Notes: generated from the letters alone by a model not told the origin. DNA of 8,832 bases from CAZFPA01 sp964520975 (GCA_964520975.1 CAZFPA010000070.1:1-8832), one strand, 5' to 3'. Counted from the stretch's first letter, positions 1-6,647 are shown. Translations and numbers: made by a program.

Positions 1-1
1 T

Positions 2-34
2 AAGGTTGAAGGCGGTCTCGACGCAGCTTATTGA
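2..34 (+). CDS. C-terminal tail of an upstream gene (partial)
   Basis: Ten codons in frame 2 read KVEGGLDAAY and then stop with TGA at 32-34. A strong plus-strand intrinsic terminator begins 17 bases later, the usual distance after a gene end. That spacing, and the need for a plus-strand transcript to explain the terminator, are why I read this as the 3' end of a real gene. The frame 1 alternative would stop at base 3. The tail is too short to assign a family. Confidence 0.5.
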   Translation, partial: KVEGGLDAAY

Positions 35-50
35 TTCTCCCTTTACGGAC

Positions 51-83
51 AAAGGCCGGTCTCTTGCGAGACCGGCCTTTTTT
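51..83 (+). terminator. Intrinsic terminator of the upstream plus-strand gene
   Basis: A perfect 10-bp GC-rich stem, 54-63 with 68-77, closes a TTGC tetraloop. AAA lies just upstream and a run of six T follows at 78-83. It ends a transcript entering from the left and faces the yitT-type terminator at 126-157. Confidence 0.88.
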
Positions 84-125
84 GGCTCTTACCTCGGAAC
101 AGGATGTATCCCGCCTCGTTCATAC

Positions 126-157
126 AAAAAATGCGATGCCCGCAGGCACCGCATTTT
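126..157 (-). terminator. Intrinsic terminator of the YitT-family gene
   Basis: On the minus strand this is an 8-bp outer stem (AAAATGCG/CGCATTTT, 128-135 with 150-157). One mismatch follows, then a 4-bp inner stem (137-140 with 145-148) and a four-base loop. The six A at 126-131 become the U-run. It begins 26 bases beyond the stop codon of the minus-strand gene. Confidence 0.85.
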
Positions 158-182
158 CCATTTTCATGATGTACCGGTCCGA

Positions 183-1103
183 TCAGTGAATAGCCTTTTT
201 CTTGAAGCGTCCGCCCACGATATCGTGTACCGGATTGATGCTTACGAAAGCATTCTCGTCCTTGTCGAGCGCGATCTGCTTGAGCTTGTCCACCTCAAGA
301 CGCGTGACTACGCAATAGACGATTTTCTTCGCATCGCCCGTGTAGCCGCCCTCACCATGCAGCAGCGTCACACCACGTCCGAGACGATCCATGAGCGCCG
401 AGGCGATCTCTTCATGAGAATCCGTCACGATCATGACGGCATACGATTCATCGAGTCCCTTGATGACCACATCGATCATCTTCGAAATCACGAAATACGC
501 GACGAGGGAGTACATGGCCTTGTCCCACCCGAATACGAGCCCCGCACTCGAGAGGATGAACAGGTTGAAGAACATCACGACCTCGCCCACCGAGAACGTC
601 ATGCGCTTATCAAGGATGATAGCCACGATTTCCGTGCCATCGAGCGAGCCACCGTTGCGGATGATCATGCCGACGCCGGTCCCGGTTACGATGCCGCCAA
701 AAATCGCCGCGAGGAAGAAATCATCGGTAATCCGGGCAATCGGCTCGAAATACGAGGTCCAAACGGACAGGCAGCAGATGGCAAACGCCGTCGATATAGC
801 AAAGGTGCGCCCGATCTGCTTATATCCCAGATACAGGAAAGGCAGATTCAACAGCAGGATGAACATGCCAAGCGGATAGTCCGTGATAGCACTGAGCATG
901 ATGGAGATACCGACCACGCCGCCATCGATGATATTATTTGGTACGAGGAAGATTTCCAGCCCGACAGCGGTGATGATTGCACCAATGAAGAGCAGCAGGT
1001 ATTTTCGCACATAGGCGCGCATGCGACGGCGACGGAGCATCTGCCGTTTTTCTTCAGCAGCCGCCGCCTGATCTGCAGTTTCCAAAACTGCGATATCCTT
1101 CAT
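183..1103 (-). CDS. YitT-family integral membrane protein (DUF161 + DUF2179)
   Basis: The protein is 306 aa. The family is widespread in Firmicutes and its transport role is poorly defined; the molecular function is unknown. After a basic N-terminus (R-rich, about 20-33) come several hydrophobic segments over roughly 35-215. Conserved family stretches are VPNNIIDGGVVGIS (54-67) and NGGSLDGTEIVAI (150-162). A soluble C-terminal DUF2179 domain follows at about 222-296, with RGVTLLHGEGGYTG at 243-256. Length and domain order are normal for the family. I chose the ATG at 1101-1103 because AGAGGAA lies 6-7 bases upstream on the minus strand. An in-frame ATG at 1166 would add 21 residues, but it overlaps the predicted promoter and has no such site. 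The gene is divergent from the fru operon and has its own promoter and terminator. A link with fructose uptake is not indicated. Confidence 0.95.
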   Translation of the reverse strand: MKDIAVLETADQAAAAEEKRQMLRRRRMRAYVRKYLLLFIGAIITAVGLEIFLVPNNIIDGGVVGISIMLSAITDYPLGMFILLLNLPFLYLGYKQIGRTFAISTAFAICCLSVWTSYFEPIARITDDFFLAAIFGGIVTGTGVGMIIRNGGSLDGTEIVAIILDKRMTFSVGEVVMFFNLFILSSAGLVFGWDKAMYSLVAYFVISKMIDVVIKGLDESYAVMIVTDSHEEIASALMDRLGRGVTLLHGEGGYTGDAKKIVYCVVTRLEVDKLKQIALDKDENAFVSINPVHDIVGGRFKKKAIH

Positions 1104-1136
1104 AAAATTCCTCTTTTCTATTTTATTGATACTTTT

Positions 1137-1166
1137 ATTATAACGCCATTGTTCAAGATTCTGCAA
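1137..1166 (-). promoter_or_regulatory. Predicted sigma70-type promoter of the YitT gene
   Basis: On the minus strand, TTGCAG (1161-1166) is separated by 18 bases from a consensus TATAAT (1137-1142). This places transcription start near 1130 and gives a leader of about 27 nt carrying the ribosome site. No operator is evident. Confidence 0.65.
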
Positions 1167-1323
1167 CGCGGAATCCTTCCAGGCAGCATTCCCACGATGT
1201 ACCAGCTTCGCGCCGCACCAAAGCGGGAGAGCCCTGCACGCCTGTCGTCAAAGACGTTTGCGCCCATTATCTGCTGAAAAGGCCGTGATACAGCCTTGCC
1301 TGGCGACAAGGTTTAATCGTTTA
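1167..1323. other. GC-rich spacer of unknown content between yitT and fru promoters
   Basis: The divergent gap from 1104 to 1421 has two halves. This half has 85 G/C in the 150 bases 1171-1320 (57%, counted by hand). That is far above the AT-rich half at 1324-1400 and like the coding regions here. Neither strand offers a convincing gene. The minus-strand frame 1118-1309 (63 codons) lacks a ribosome site, runs through the yitT promoter and resembles no family I know. It may be a decayed gene, an unrecognised RNA, or extra upstream control sequence for the fru promoter. Confidence 0.45.
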
Positions 1324-1389
1324 TGATTGACTTTAATTATTTTTAATTGTTTTTGCCAAAATTTGATTGACTTTGATTGAGTTTGGCAG
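1324..1389 (+). repeat. 10-bp-phased T(G/A)ATT repeat array, candidate FruR operator
   Basis: Starting at 1324 and stepping exactly 10 bases, the units are TGATTGACTT, TAATTATTTT, TAATTGTTTT, TGCCAAAATT, TGATTGACTT, TGATTGAGTT and the start of TGGCAGTATT. Five of the seven units fit T(G/A)ATT, and TGATTGACTT occurs twice, 40 bases apart. A perfect 7-bp inverted repeat, TGCCAAA (1354-1360) and TTTGGCA (1382-1388), flanks the two strongest units. The array covers the -35 hexamer and spacer of the fru promoter. DeoR-family regulators often bind iterated sites near their own promoter, so FruR is the likely ligand; that assignment is inference. Confidence 0.6.
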
Positions 1390-1395
1390 TATTAT
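1367..1395 (+). promoter_or_regulatory. Predicted promoter of the fruRKA operon
   Basis: TTGACT (1367-1372) is followed after 17 bases by TATTAT (1390-1395), placing transcription start near 1402 and leaving a leader of only about 20 nt. The -35 hexamer is part of a TGATTGACTT repeat unit, so a protein bound to the repeats would block polymerase directly. Confidence 0.75.
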
Positions 1396-1421
1396 ATCCA
1401 TAAGAAAGGTTGTGACCGCTT

Positions 1422-2174
1422 ATGTTGACAGAAGAACGCTATGCGACCATCCTGAGAATACTCGCAGAAAAAAGAGCCGTCACGGTACTGGATCTGACCC
1501 GGGTGCTTGGCATATCCGAATCCACCGTGCGCCGTGATCTCACGGCACTCCATAAGAGCGGCCGTCTCTATAAGGTATATGGCGGTGCCACCGCTGTTGA
1601 TACGAACTACAGTACGAGAGAAGAGGACGTCTCCACCAAAAGCGATCTCTTCAAGGATGAGAAGCTCAGCATCGCCCAAAAGGCAGCATCGCTCGTATCG
1701 CGCGGCGATTTCGTCTATCTGGATGCCGGAACTACTACGTTCTGCATGATTGATTTTCTCACGGAAAAGAATGCCACCTATGTGACCAACGGCATTGCTC
1801 ACGCCTCGCACCTCGCGGAACGCGGCTTCAAGGTATTCATCATCGGCGGGCAGCTCAAGTCCACGACAGAAGCTGTCATCGGCGCGGCAGCCCTCGACAA
1901 TATCCGCAGCTACAATTTCACCAAGGGCTTCTTCGGAACCAATGGCATCAGCCGGGTCTCCGGCTTCTCGACCCCGGATTCCAGCGAGGGCCTCGTAAAG
2001 GCCGAGGCGCTCACGCGCTGCCGCAAAGCCTTCGTACTCGCTGACAATTCGAAGTTCAACAAGATTTCACCGATTACCTTCGCAAATATTTCCTGCGCGA
2101 CGATTCTTACCGATAAGCTCACCGATCGGAAGTATCGCGACTACACTACTATCATCGAGGTGGATAAAGAATGA
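1422..2174 (+). CDS. fruR: DeoR-family transcriptional regulator of the fructose operon
   Basis: This 250-aa cytoplasmic DNA-binding protein has the full-length DeoR layout. The N-terminal winged helix-turn-helix is about 6-57, with the family signature LGISESTVRRDL at 29-40 and the wing RLYKVYGGA at 48-56. A C-terminal sugar-phosphate sensor domain follows (about 75-235), with the ligand-loop motif DAGTTT at 101-106 and VTNG at 121-124. In this family the sensor binds a phosphorylated sugar. In a fru operon the expected inducer is fructose-1-phosphate (inference). AAAGG at 1405-1409 is the ribosome site, about 12 bases from the ATG. It is the first gene of the operon, so it is probably autoregulated through the repeats upstream. 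Its TGA overlaps the fruK ATG by four bases (ATGA), implying translational coupling. Confidence 0.93.
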   Translation: MLTEERYATILRILAEKRAVTVLDLTRVLGISESTVRRDLTALHKSGRLYKVYGGATAVDTNYSTREEDVSTKSDLFKDEKLSIAQKAASLVSRGDFVYLDAGTTTFCMIDFLTEKNATYVTNGIAHASHLAERGFKVFIIGGQLKSTTEAVIGAAALDNIRSYNFTKGFFGTNGISRVSGFSTPDSSEGLVKAEALTRCRKAFVLADNSKFNKISPITFANISCATILTDKLTDRKYRDYTTIIEVDKE

Positions 2175-3076
2175 TCTATACTGTAACCTTCAACCCATCC
2201 CTGGACTACATCGTCCGGCTGGACAGCTTCACTGCCGGTGCCATCAACCGCACGAAATACGAGCAGGTGCTCGGCGGCGGCAAGGGCATCAATGTTTCCA
2301 TTGTATTGCACAATCTCGGCGTTGAAAGCACGGCGCTGGGCTTTACCGCTGGCTTTACCGGTCAGGAAATCGAGCGCCAGCTCCAGAGCTTTGGCTGCAC
2401 CTCCGATTTCATCCATCTGCCGCTGGGCTTTTCCCGCATCAACGTAAAGGTCAAGGCCGGCGAAGAGACGGAAATCAACGGACAGGGACCGGAAATCACC
2501 GATGAGGCACTGGCCGAGCTCTTCACGAAACTCAGCCAGCTCAAATCCGGCGATACACTCGTACTGGCCGGCAGCATTCCGAAATCCATGCCGGATGATA
2601 TCTATGAGCGCATCATGGCGAGCCTGGAGAAGAAGGACATCCGCATTGTTGTCGATGCCACCTGCCGCCTGCTGCTCAACGTGCTCAAGTACCATCCGTT
2701 CCTCATCAAGCCGAATAACCATGAACTGGGCGAGATGTTCGGCGTCGAGCTGCACGGTGCGGAGGAAATCCTCACCTATGCGCGCAAGCTGCAGGACAAG
2801 GGCGCGCGCAACGTGCTCATCTCGATGGCCGGCGACGGTGCCATCCTGCTCACGGAATCCGGCGAGATCTTCCAGTGCCCGGCACCAAAAGGAACCCTCG
2901 TAAACTCCGTTGGCGCAGGCGATTCCATGGTCGCTGGCTTCATTACCGGCTACATGGGCAGCGGCTCCTACGAAAAAGCCTTCTATATGGGCGTTGCCAC
3001 CGGCAGCGCATCGGCCTTCTCGGAAAACCTCGCCACACGGCCTGAGGTCGAGGCACTGCTGCGGACCATCGCCTGA
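2171..3076 (+). CDS. fruK: 1-phosphofructokinase
   Basis: This cytoplasmic PfkB-family sugar kinase (301 aa, normal length) phosphorylates fructose-1-phosphate with ATP to fructose-1,6-bisphosphate. It thereby feeds the PTS product of FruA into glycolysis. The opening MIYTVTFNPSLDYIV is typical of the FruK/LacC group. The substrate-side glycine motif GGGKGINVS is at 35-43, and LAGSIPKSMPDDIY (132-145) is conserved. The anion-hole/catalytic motif VGAGDSMVAGF is at 247-257, with Asp251 as the expected catalytic base. GAGGTGG at 2157-2163, inside the end of fruR, is the ribosome site, 7 bases from the ATG. Tagatose-6-phosphate kinase (LacC) is the closest alternative. The neighbouring fructose permease decides for FruK. 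Confidence 0.96.
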   Translation: MIYTVTFNPSLDYIVRLDSFTAGAINRTKYEQVLGGGKGINVSIVLHNLGVESTALGFTAGFTGQEIERQLQSFGCTSDFIHLPLGFSRINVKVKAGEETEINGQGPEITDEALAELFTKLSQLKSGDTLVLAGSIPKSMPDDIYERIMASLEKKDIRIVVDATCRLLLNVLKYHPFLIKPNNHELGEMFGVELHGAEEILTYARKLQDKGARNVLISMAGDGAILLTESGEIFQCPAPKGTLVNSVGAGDSMVAGFITGYMGSGSYEKAFYMGVATGSASAFSENLATRPEVEALLRTIA

Positions 3077-3138
3077 CGGTCCACTTCTTTAAGGGAATCC
3101 ATATCATATTATTTCATATATAAAGGAGAGAACTTATT

Positions 3139-5031
3139 ATGCGTATCACTGAGCTGCTCAAAAGCAGCAGCATTGCTCTGCATGCTGCCCCTGCCGACAA
3201 ACAGTCGGCCATCCGCCAGCTCGCGGATCTCATGGAAACTTCCGGAAATCTGTCTGACAAGGAAACCTATATCCAGGACGTGCTCACCCGTGAAGCCGCC
3301 GGCTCCACAGGACTGGGAGACGGCATTGCCACCCCGCACGCCAAGAGCAAGGGCGTACGCGCTGCCGGACTTTCCGCCATGACGGTTCCCGGCGGTGTCG
3401 GCTTCGATTCCCTCGATGGCAAGCCCGCCCGCATTTTCTTCATGATTGCGGCCCCGGATGCTGCCAATGACCTGCATCTGCAGGTGCTGAGCAAGCTGGC
3501 GACACTCATCATGGATGACGATTTCAAAGAAGCCCTCATCAAGGCGCAGTCGGTCGAGGAATTCCTCAAGCTCGTCGATGATAAGGAAGATGGTCGTTTC
3601 CAGGCAGCATCGGCTGCTGCCACGGTTGCCTCCTCCGACAAGAAAATTCTGGCTGTCACGGCCTGCCCGACCGGCATCGCGCATACCTTCATGGCGGCCG
3701 AAAGCCTTGAACAGCATGCCAAAAAGCGCGGCATCTCCATCAAGGTGGAGACGAACGGCTCTGGCGGCGCCAAGAATGTGCTCACCGCACAGGAAATCGC
3801 CGAAGCAGCCTGCATCATCGTCGCCGCTGATAAGAATGTAGCGATGGCCCGCTTTGACGGCAAACCGGTCATCCGCACCAAGGTTGCCAACGGCATCAAC
3901 AAGGCCGATGCACTGCTGGATGAAGCACTGAGCGGCCAGGCTCCTATTTATCATCACACTGGAACCGATACCGACGCCGGCGCGGCGTTCAATGATGATA
4001 GCGAAAGTACCGTCCGCAAGATCTACAAGCACCTCATGAACGGCGTTTCCCACATGCTGCCGTTCGTTATCGGCGGTGGTATTCTCATCGCGCTGGCCTT
4101 CCTCTTCGATGTTTACGATCCGGCCAATCCGGGCAACTTCGGTTCCAATACGCCGTTGGCCGCCTTCCTGAAGGGTGTCGGCGGTGCCTCCTTCGGCTTC
4201 ATGCTGCCGGTGCTCGCAGGCTTCATCGCCATGAGCATCGCGGACCGTCCGGGCCTGGCTGTCGGCTTCGTCGGCGGCGCACTTGCCAATCAGGGCGGCT
4301 CCGGCTTCCTCGGCGCACTGCTCGCAGGCTTTGCAGCCGGCTACATCGTCCTTGGCCTCAAAAAGCTCTTCTCCGGCCTGCCCCATTCCCTCGAGGGTAT
4401 CAAGCCTGTCCTGCTCTATCCGCTGCTCGGCGTATTCCTCATGGGCGTGATCATCACCTTCATCATCAATCCGCCAGTAGCTGGCATCAATACCTGGATG
4501 ATGGATACACTCAAGAACATGGACACCAGCAGCCGTATCCTCATCGGCATTCTCTTCGGCGGCATGATGGCCGTTGATATGGGCGGCCCGGTAAACAAGG
4601 CAGCCTACGTTGTCGGCACAGGTGCCCTCGCGAGCGGCGAATTCGGCGTCATGGCCTCCGTCATGGCCGGCGGCATGGTTCCGCCGATTGCCATCGCACT
4701 CTGCACAACCTTCTTCGGCAACCGCTTCACGGAAAGCGAGCGTAAATCCGGTATCACCAACTACATCATGGGCCTCTCCTTCATCACGGAGGGCGCCATC
4801 CCGTTTGCGGCAGCTGATCCGATCCGCGTGATTCCGTCCTGTATCCTCGGCTCCGCAACCGCCGGTGCTCTCTCCATGGCCTTTGGCTGCACCCTGCGGG
4901 CTCCGCATGGCGGCATCTTCGTCGTACCGACCATCGGCAACCCGCTCATGTACCTCGCAGCCATCCTCATCGGCGCGGTAGTCGGCTGCATTGCGCTGGC
5001 CGTACTCAAAAAACCGCTGAAGGAAGACTGA
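3139..5031 (+). CDS. fruA: Fructose PTS permease, EIIABC fusion
   Basis: This 630-aa membrane protein takes up fructose and phosphorylates it to fructose-1-phosphate. Domains run A-B-C. EIIA (about 3-147) has the phospho-accepting His67 in GLGDGIATPHAKS. EIIB (about 168-265) has the phospho-cysteine Cys176 in AVTACPTGIAHTF. A linker follows, then the multi-spanning EIIC (about 292-625) with GGPVNKAAY (482-490) and FITEGAIPF (548-556). All key residues are present. There is no HPr-like domain, so phosphate must come from EI and HPr encoded elsewhere. This is the Gram-positive arrangement rather than the enterobacterial B'BC form with separate FPr. AAAGGAGAG (3122-3130) precedes the ATG. The 62-nt gap after fruK has an AT-rich stretch but no terminator, so I read it as one operon; a weak internal promoter there is possible. 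Confidence 0.97.
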   Translation: MRITELLKSSSIALHAAPADKQSAIRQLADLMETSGNLSDKETYIQDVLTREAAGSTGLGDGIATPHAKSKGVRAAGLSAMTVPGGVGFDSLDGKPARIFFMIAAPDAANDLHLQVLSKLATLIMDDDFKEALIKAQSVEEFLKLVDDKEDGRFQAASAAATVASSDKKILAVTACPTGIAHTFMAAESLEQHAKKRGISIKVETNGSGGAKNVLTAQEIAEAACIIVAADKNVAMARFDGKPVIRTKVANGINKADALLDEALSGQAPIYHHTGTDTDAGAAFNDDSESTVRKIYKHLMNGVSHMLPFVIGGGILIALAFLFDVYDPANPGNFGSNTPLAAFLKGVGGASFGFMLPVLAGFIAMSIADRPGLAVGFVGGALANQGGSGFLGALLAGFAAGYIVLGLKKLFSGLPHSLEGIKPVLLYPLLGVFLMGVIITFIINPPVAGINTWMMDTLKNMDTSSRILIGILFGGMMAVDMGGPVNKAAYVVGTGALASGEFGVMASVMAGGMVPPIAIALCTTFFGNRFTESERKSGITNYIMGLSFITEGAIPFAAADPIRVIPSCILGSATAGALSMAFGCTLRAPHGGIFVVPTIGNPLMYLAAILIGAVVGCIALAVLKKPLKED

Positions 5032-5098
5032 GTTCCGACCTGGAAATTGTAGTTTTCCCCATAAACACAATACAGTTACTTCATGTTTTCTTCCCCTT

Positions 5099-5132
5099 AA
5101 GCGTAGCAGCATTCTTGCTGCTGCGCTTTTTT
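5099..5132 (+). terminator. Intrinsic terminator of the fruRKA operon
   Basis: AAGCGTAGCAGCA (5099-5111) pairs with TGCTGCTGCGCTT (5116-5128) across a four-base loop, with a single T-G wobble. T-run at 5127-5132. It lies 68 bases after the fruA stop and immediately faces the minus-strand terminator at 5140-5167. Confidence 0.9.
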
Positions 5133-5139
5133 ACGCGCG

Positions 5140-5167
5140 AAAAAACCGCCAGCCAATTGGCTGACGG
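5140..5167 (-). terminator. Intrinsic terminator of the MgtC-family gene
   Basis: On the minus strand CCGTCAGCC (5167-5159) pairs with GGCTGGCGG (5154-5146) around AATT, with one wobble pair, and is followed by six U (5145-5140). It begins four bases after the stop codon, so the stem nearly touches the coding end. Confidence 0.87.
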
Positions 5168-5171
5168 TCGG

Positions 5172-5864
5172 TTAATCCACATCTACGCTGATGATGCCAT
5201 CGAGGCGCTTTACGGCCTCCACGACGACTACGCTTTTTACACTATGGCGGTTGTAGAGCTGCAGATCGATATAGATGATATCCTCATCACCATCCTCGAG
5301 CACGCGTTCATCCTCGTCCGCCCGGACCTTCACGCCCTTGACCTTGAGCTGCATATCCTCCAGGCACTCGCTGATATGTACGAGCTGCCCCGGCTTGTCG
5401 ACCGTATGGATGGACAGCCGAAGATTTTTTTCATGCGTCACCCATTCATCCAGCCGCGACATCGTCCCCAGCGTGATGAATACCAGACCCGCGGTGAAAA
5501 GAGCACCGGTGTAATAGCCGCCGCCCACTGCCAGTCCCACACCGGCAACGACCCAGAGACAGGCCGCCGTCGTGAGGCCGGTGACCGTAAGGCCCTCCTT
5601 CATGATGGCTCCGGCGCCAAGAAAACCGATACCACTCACCACCTGCGCCGCCAGGCGTGCAGGATCGGCATTTGTATGCCCTTCGACACTCATATAGATG
5701 CTCTCGGAAAGCACCATGATCAGACAGGACCCCAGGCAGACCAGGACATTCGTTCGCAGGCCAGCCGATTTATGCCGGGACTGCCGCTCATAGCCAATCA
5801 CACCACCCAGGACACAGGATAAAGTCAACCGGAGCAGCAGCTCCCATTCTGAAATCGGCCCCAT
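5172..5864 (-). CDS. MgtC/SapB-family membrane protein
   Basis: The protein is 230 aa. The N-terminal half (about 7-135) is a four- to five-helix MgtC/SapB membrane domain. It carries the family signatures GYERQSRHKSAGLRTN (24-39, with Glu26-Arg27 and AGLRTN) and GIGFLGAGAI (78-87), then GLTTAACLWVVAGVG (96-110). The C-terminal part (about 147-230) is soluble and ACT-like, as in many family members. Relatives in pathogens matter for growth at low magnesium and inside macrophages, and Salmonella MgtC acts on the F1Fo ATPase. No virulence role can be read from this sequence. The start is supported by GAGGGGA five bases upstream of the ATG. The gene stands alone with its own promoter and terminator. 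No long mgtC-like regulatory leader is present. Confidence 0.93.
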   Translation of the reverse strand: MGPISEWELLLRLTLSCVLGGVIGYERQSRHKSAGLRTNVLVCLGSCLIMVLSESIYMSVEGHTNADPARLAAQVVSGIGFLGAGAIMKEGLTVTGLTTAACLWVVAGVGLAVGGGYYTGALFTAGLVFITLGTMSRLDEWVTHEKNLRLSIHTVDKPGQLVHISECLEDMQLKVKGVKVRADEDERVLEDGDEDIIYIDLQLYNRHSVKSVVVVEAVKRLDGIISVDVD

Positions 5865-5891
5865 GCTATCCCCTCACTTCCTATTTTCTCC

Positions 5892-5920
5892 ATTGTAAAA
5901 GCTTCGCGCCAAAAAAGCAA
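5892..5920 (-). promoter_or_regulatory. Predicted promoter of the MgtC-family gene
   Basis: On the minus strand TTGCTT (5915-5920) and TACAAT (5892-5897) are exactly 17 bases apart. Transcription would start near 5885, giving a leader of about 20 nt. The nearest DnaA-like box lies about 48 bases upstream of the -35. Confidence 0.7.
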
Positions 5921-5967
5921 TTCCATTCCGCCGTTATCTTTTAGACAGCACACTTCTCCCGCCAAAG

Positions 5968-6147
5968 ATATCCACTTTTTTTCGGGTATATCCGATGAAT
6001 TTATCCCCAGTTATCCACTATCCTTTCATTTTTTCTGTGGATAATGTGCATAACTTCGTGTATAACTCAACATATTCGATGGAAATTCATCTTTTTTCCA
6101 TATTTAGTTACCCCTGCGGGAAATTATCCCACAGCTTCTGTGGATAA
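5968..6147. promoter_or_regulatory. Cluster of DnaA-box sequences
   Basis: Measured against TTATCCACA, two perfect 9-mers lie on the minus strand (6036-6044 and 6139-6147). Three more match 8 of 9: TTATCCCCA (6001-6009), TTATCCACT (6011-6019) and TGTGCATAA (6045-6053, minus). Weaker copies are at 5968-5976 and 6057-6065. The boxes come in close pairs: two direct copies 10 bp apart, then two abutting copies in the other orientation. An AT-rich stretch (about 6061-6109) separates them from the last pair. DnaA protein binds such clusters at replication origins, at titration/reactivation sites and at DnaA-controlled promoters. No dnaA, dnaN, rpmH or similar gene is in view, so which of these applies is open. 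Confidence 0.7.
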
Positions 6148-6149
6148 TT
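6122..6149. repeat. Inverted repeat of DnaA-like boxes at the CYTH gene's 3' end
   Basis: AATTATCCCACAG (6122-6134) and CTGTGGATAATT (6138-6149) are reverse complements apart from one bulged C, with a 3-base spacer. The right arm ends on the first base of the CYTH stop codon triplet. As RNA it could fold, but no U-run follows on the minus strand, so it is a poor terminator. It looks more like two opposed protein-binding boxes. Confidence 0.6.
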
Positions 6150-6619
6150 CAATCCTTCCGCCATTGGCAGTAAGGATTCATGATGAGGTTCGAATTATAG
6201 TAGCGCTCATTTCCCGAGACCTCGGCTCCGGCCCAACGCGGCATCAAAACGACCTCATTTTGCGACTTTAGCTCTACTTCCGCCACCAGGAGTCCATCAT
6301 TCGCACCGAGGAATTCATCGACTTCCCAGGTATGGCCGCCCACCTCTTCCAGATAACGCACCTTATCGAGCACAGGTGGTATGCAGAGCGCAAACAGTCC
6401 TGGCGCATCCGCGACGGGAATCTCGTACTCAAATTCTGGCCGGCTGATGCCCTCCGTCTTGCCCTTGATTGTCAGAAAGGCCTTGCTGCCCTTCGTCCGC
6501 ACGCGCACGATGCGCTCCGGCGTGAGGCACAGATAGCCCTGCCGAATCCGGATGCCCTGCTGTGTCGGCTTCCAAAGCTCCCGCTTGACCAGAAATTTTT
6601 TCTCGATTTCCATTCCCAT
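6149..6619 (-). CDS. CYTH-domain protein, probable (inorganic) triphosphatase
   Basis: This 156-aa single-domain cytoplasmic protein folds as a triphosphate tunnel. The CYTH signature ExExK is intact at Glu4, Glu6 and Lys8 (MEIEKKFLV). The other basic and acidic tunnel strands are visible: IVRVRTK (37-43), LTIKGK (49-54), RPEFEYEI (60-67), KVRY (86-89), WEVDEF (98-103) and VAEVEL (112-117). Bacterial proteins of this length are usually inorganic triphosphatases. Adenylate cyclase or thiamine-triphosphatase activity is known in other branches and cannot be excluded. AGGAGGG with 7-base spacing supports the first ATG (6617-6619), two codons before the MEIEKK Met. No good promoter was recognised upstream (best TTGCCG-17-TAGTAG is weak). 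No terminator is evident downstream, where the DnaA-box region begins. Confidence 0.92.
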   Translation of the reverse strand: MGMEIEKKFLVKRELWKPTQQGIRIRQGYLCLTPERIVRVRTKGSKAFLTIKGKTEGISRPEFEYEIPVADAPGLFALCIPPVLDKVRYLEEVGGHTWEVDEFLGANDGLLVAEVELKSQNEVVLMPRWAGAEVSGNERYYNSNLIMNPYCQWRKD

Positions 6620-6647
6620 GGTATTCCCTCCTGTATGATTCCCTACG

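Noticed and set aside
1247..1266. Possible catabolite-responsive (cre) site near CAAAGACGTTTGCG
   Set aside because: It lacks the conserved TG...CA ends of the cre consensus and lies about 100 bases upstream of the fru -35.
6..1277. Plus-strand 423-codon frame running across the YitT gene
   Set aside because: It reads through a perfect terminator and the yitT promoter, has no ribosome site and is antisense to a clearly recognisable protein.
1118..1309. Minus-strand 63-codon frame upstream of the YitT gene
   Set aside because: It spans the yitT promoter, lacks a ribosome site and resembles no known protein.
1292..1312. CCTTG...CAAGG hairpin as a possible terminator or attenuator before fruR
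   Set aside because: The stem is only 5 bp with an 8-base loop and a short T-run, and no gene on the plus strand ends before it.
3109..5112. A very long minus-strand open frame (667 codons) opposite fruA
   Set aside because: Its translation is rich in His, Arg, Glu, Asp and Gly with no family resemblance. It is the usual mirror of a G/C-ending codon-biased gene, and fruA on the other strand has all catalytic motifs.
5115..5822. Plus-strand 235-codon frame opposite the MgtC-family gene
   Set aside because: It begins inside the fruA terminator stem region and its product is a low-complexity antisense translation.
5968..6147. Calling the DnaA-box cluster the chromosomal origin outright
   Set aside because: No dnaA, dnaN or rpmH neighbours, no visible DnaA-trio element, and gene orientation does not switch cleanly around it. 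It is kept as a binding cluster of undecided role.
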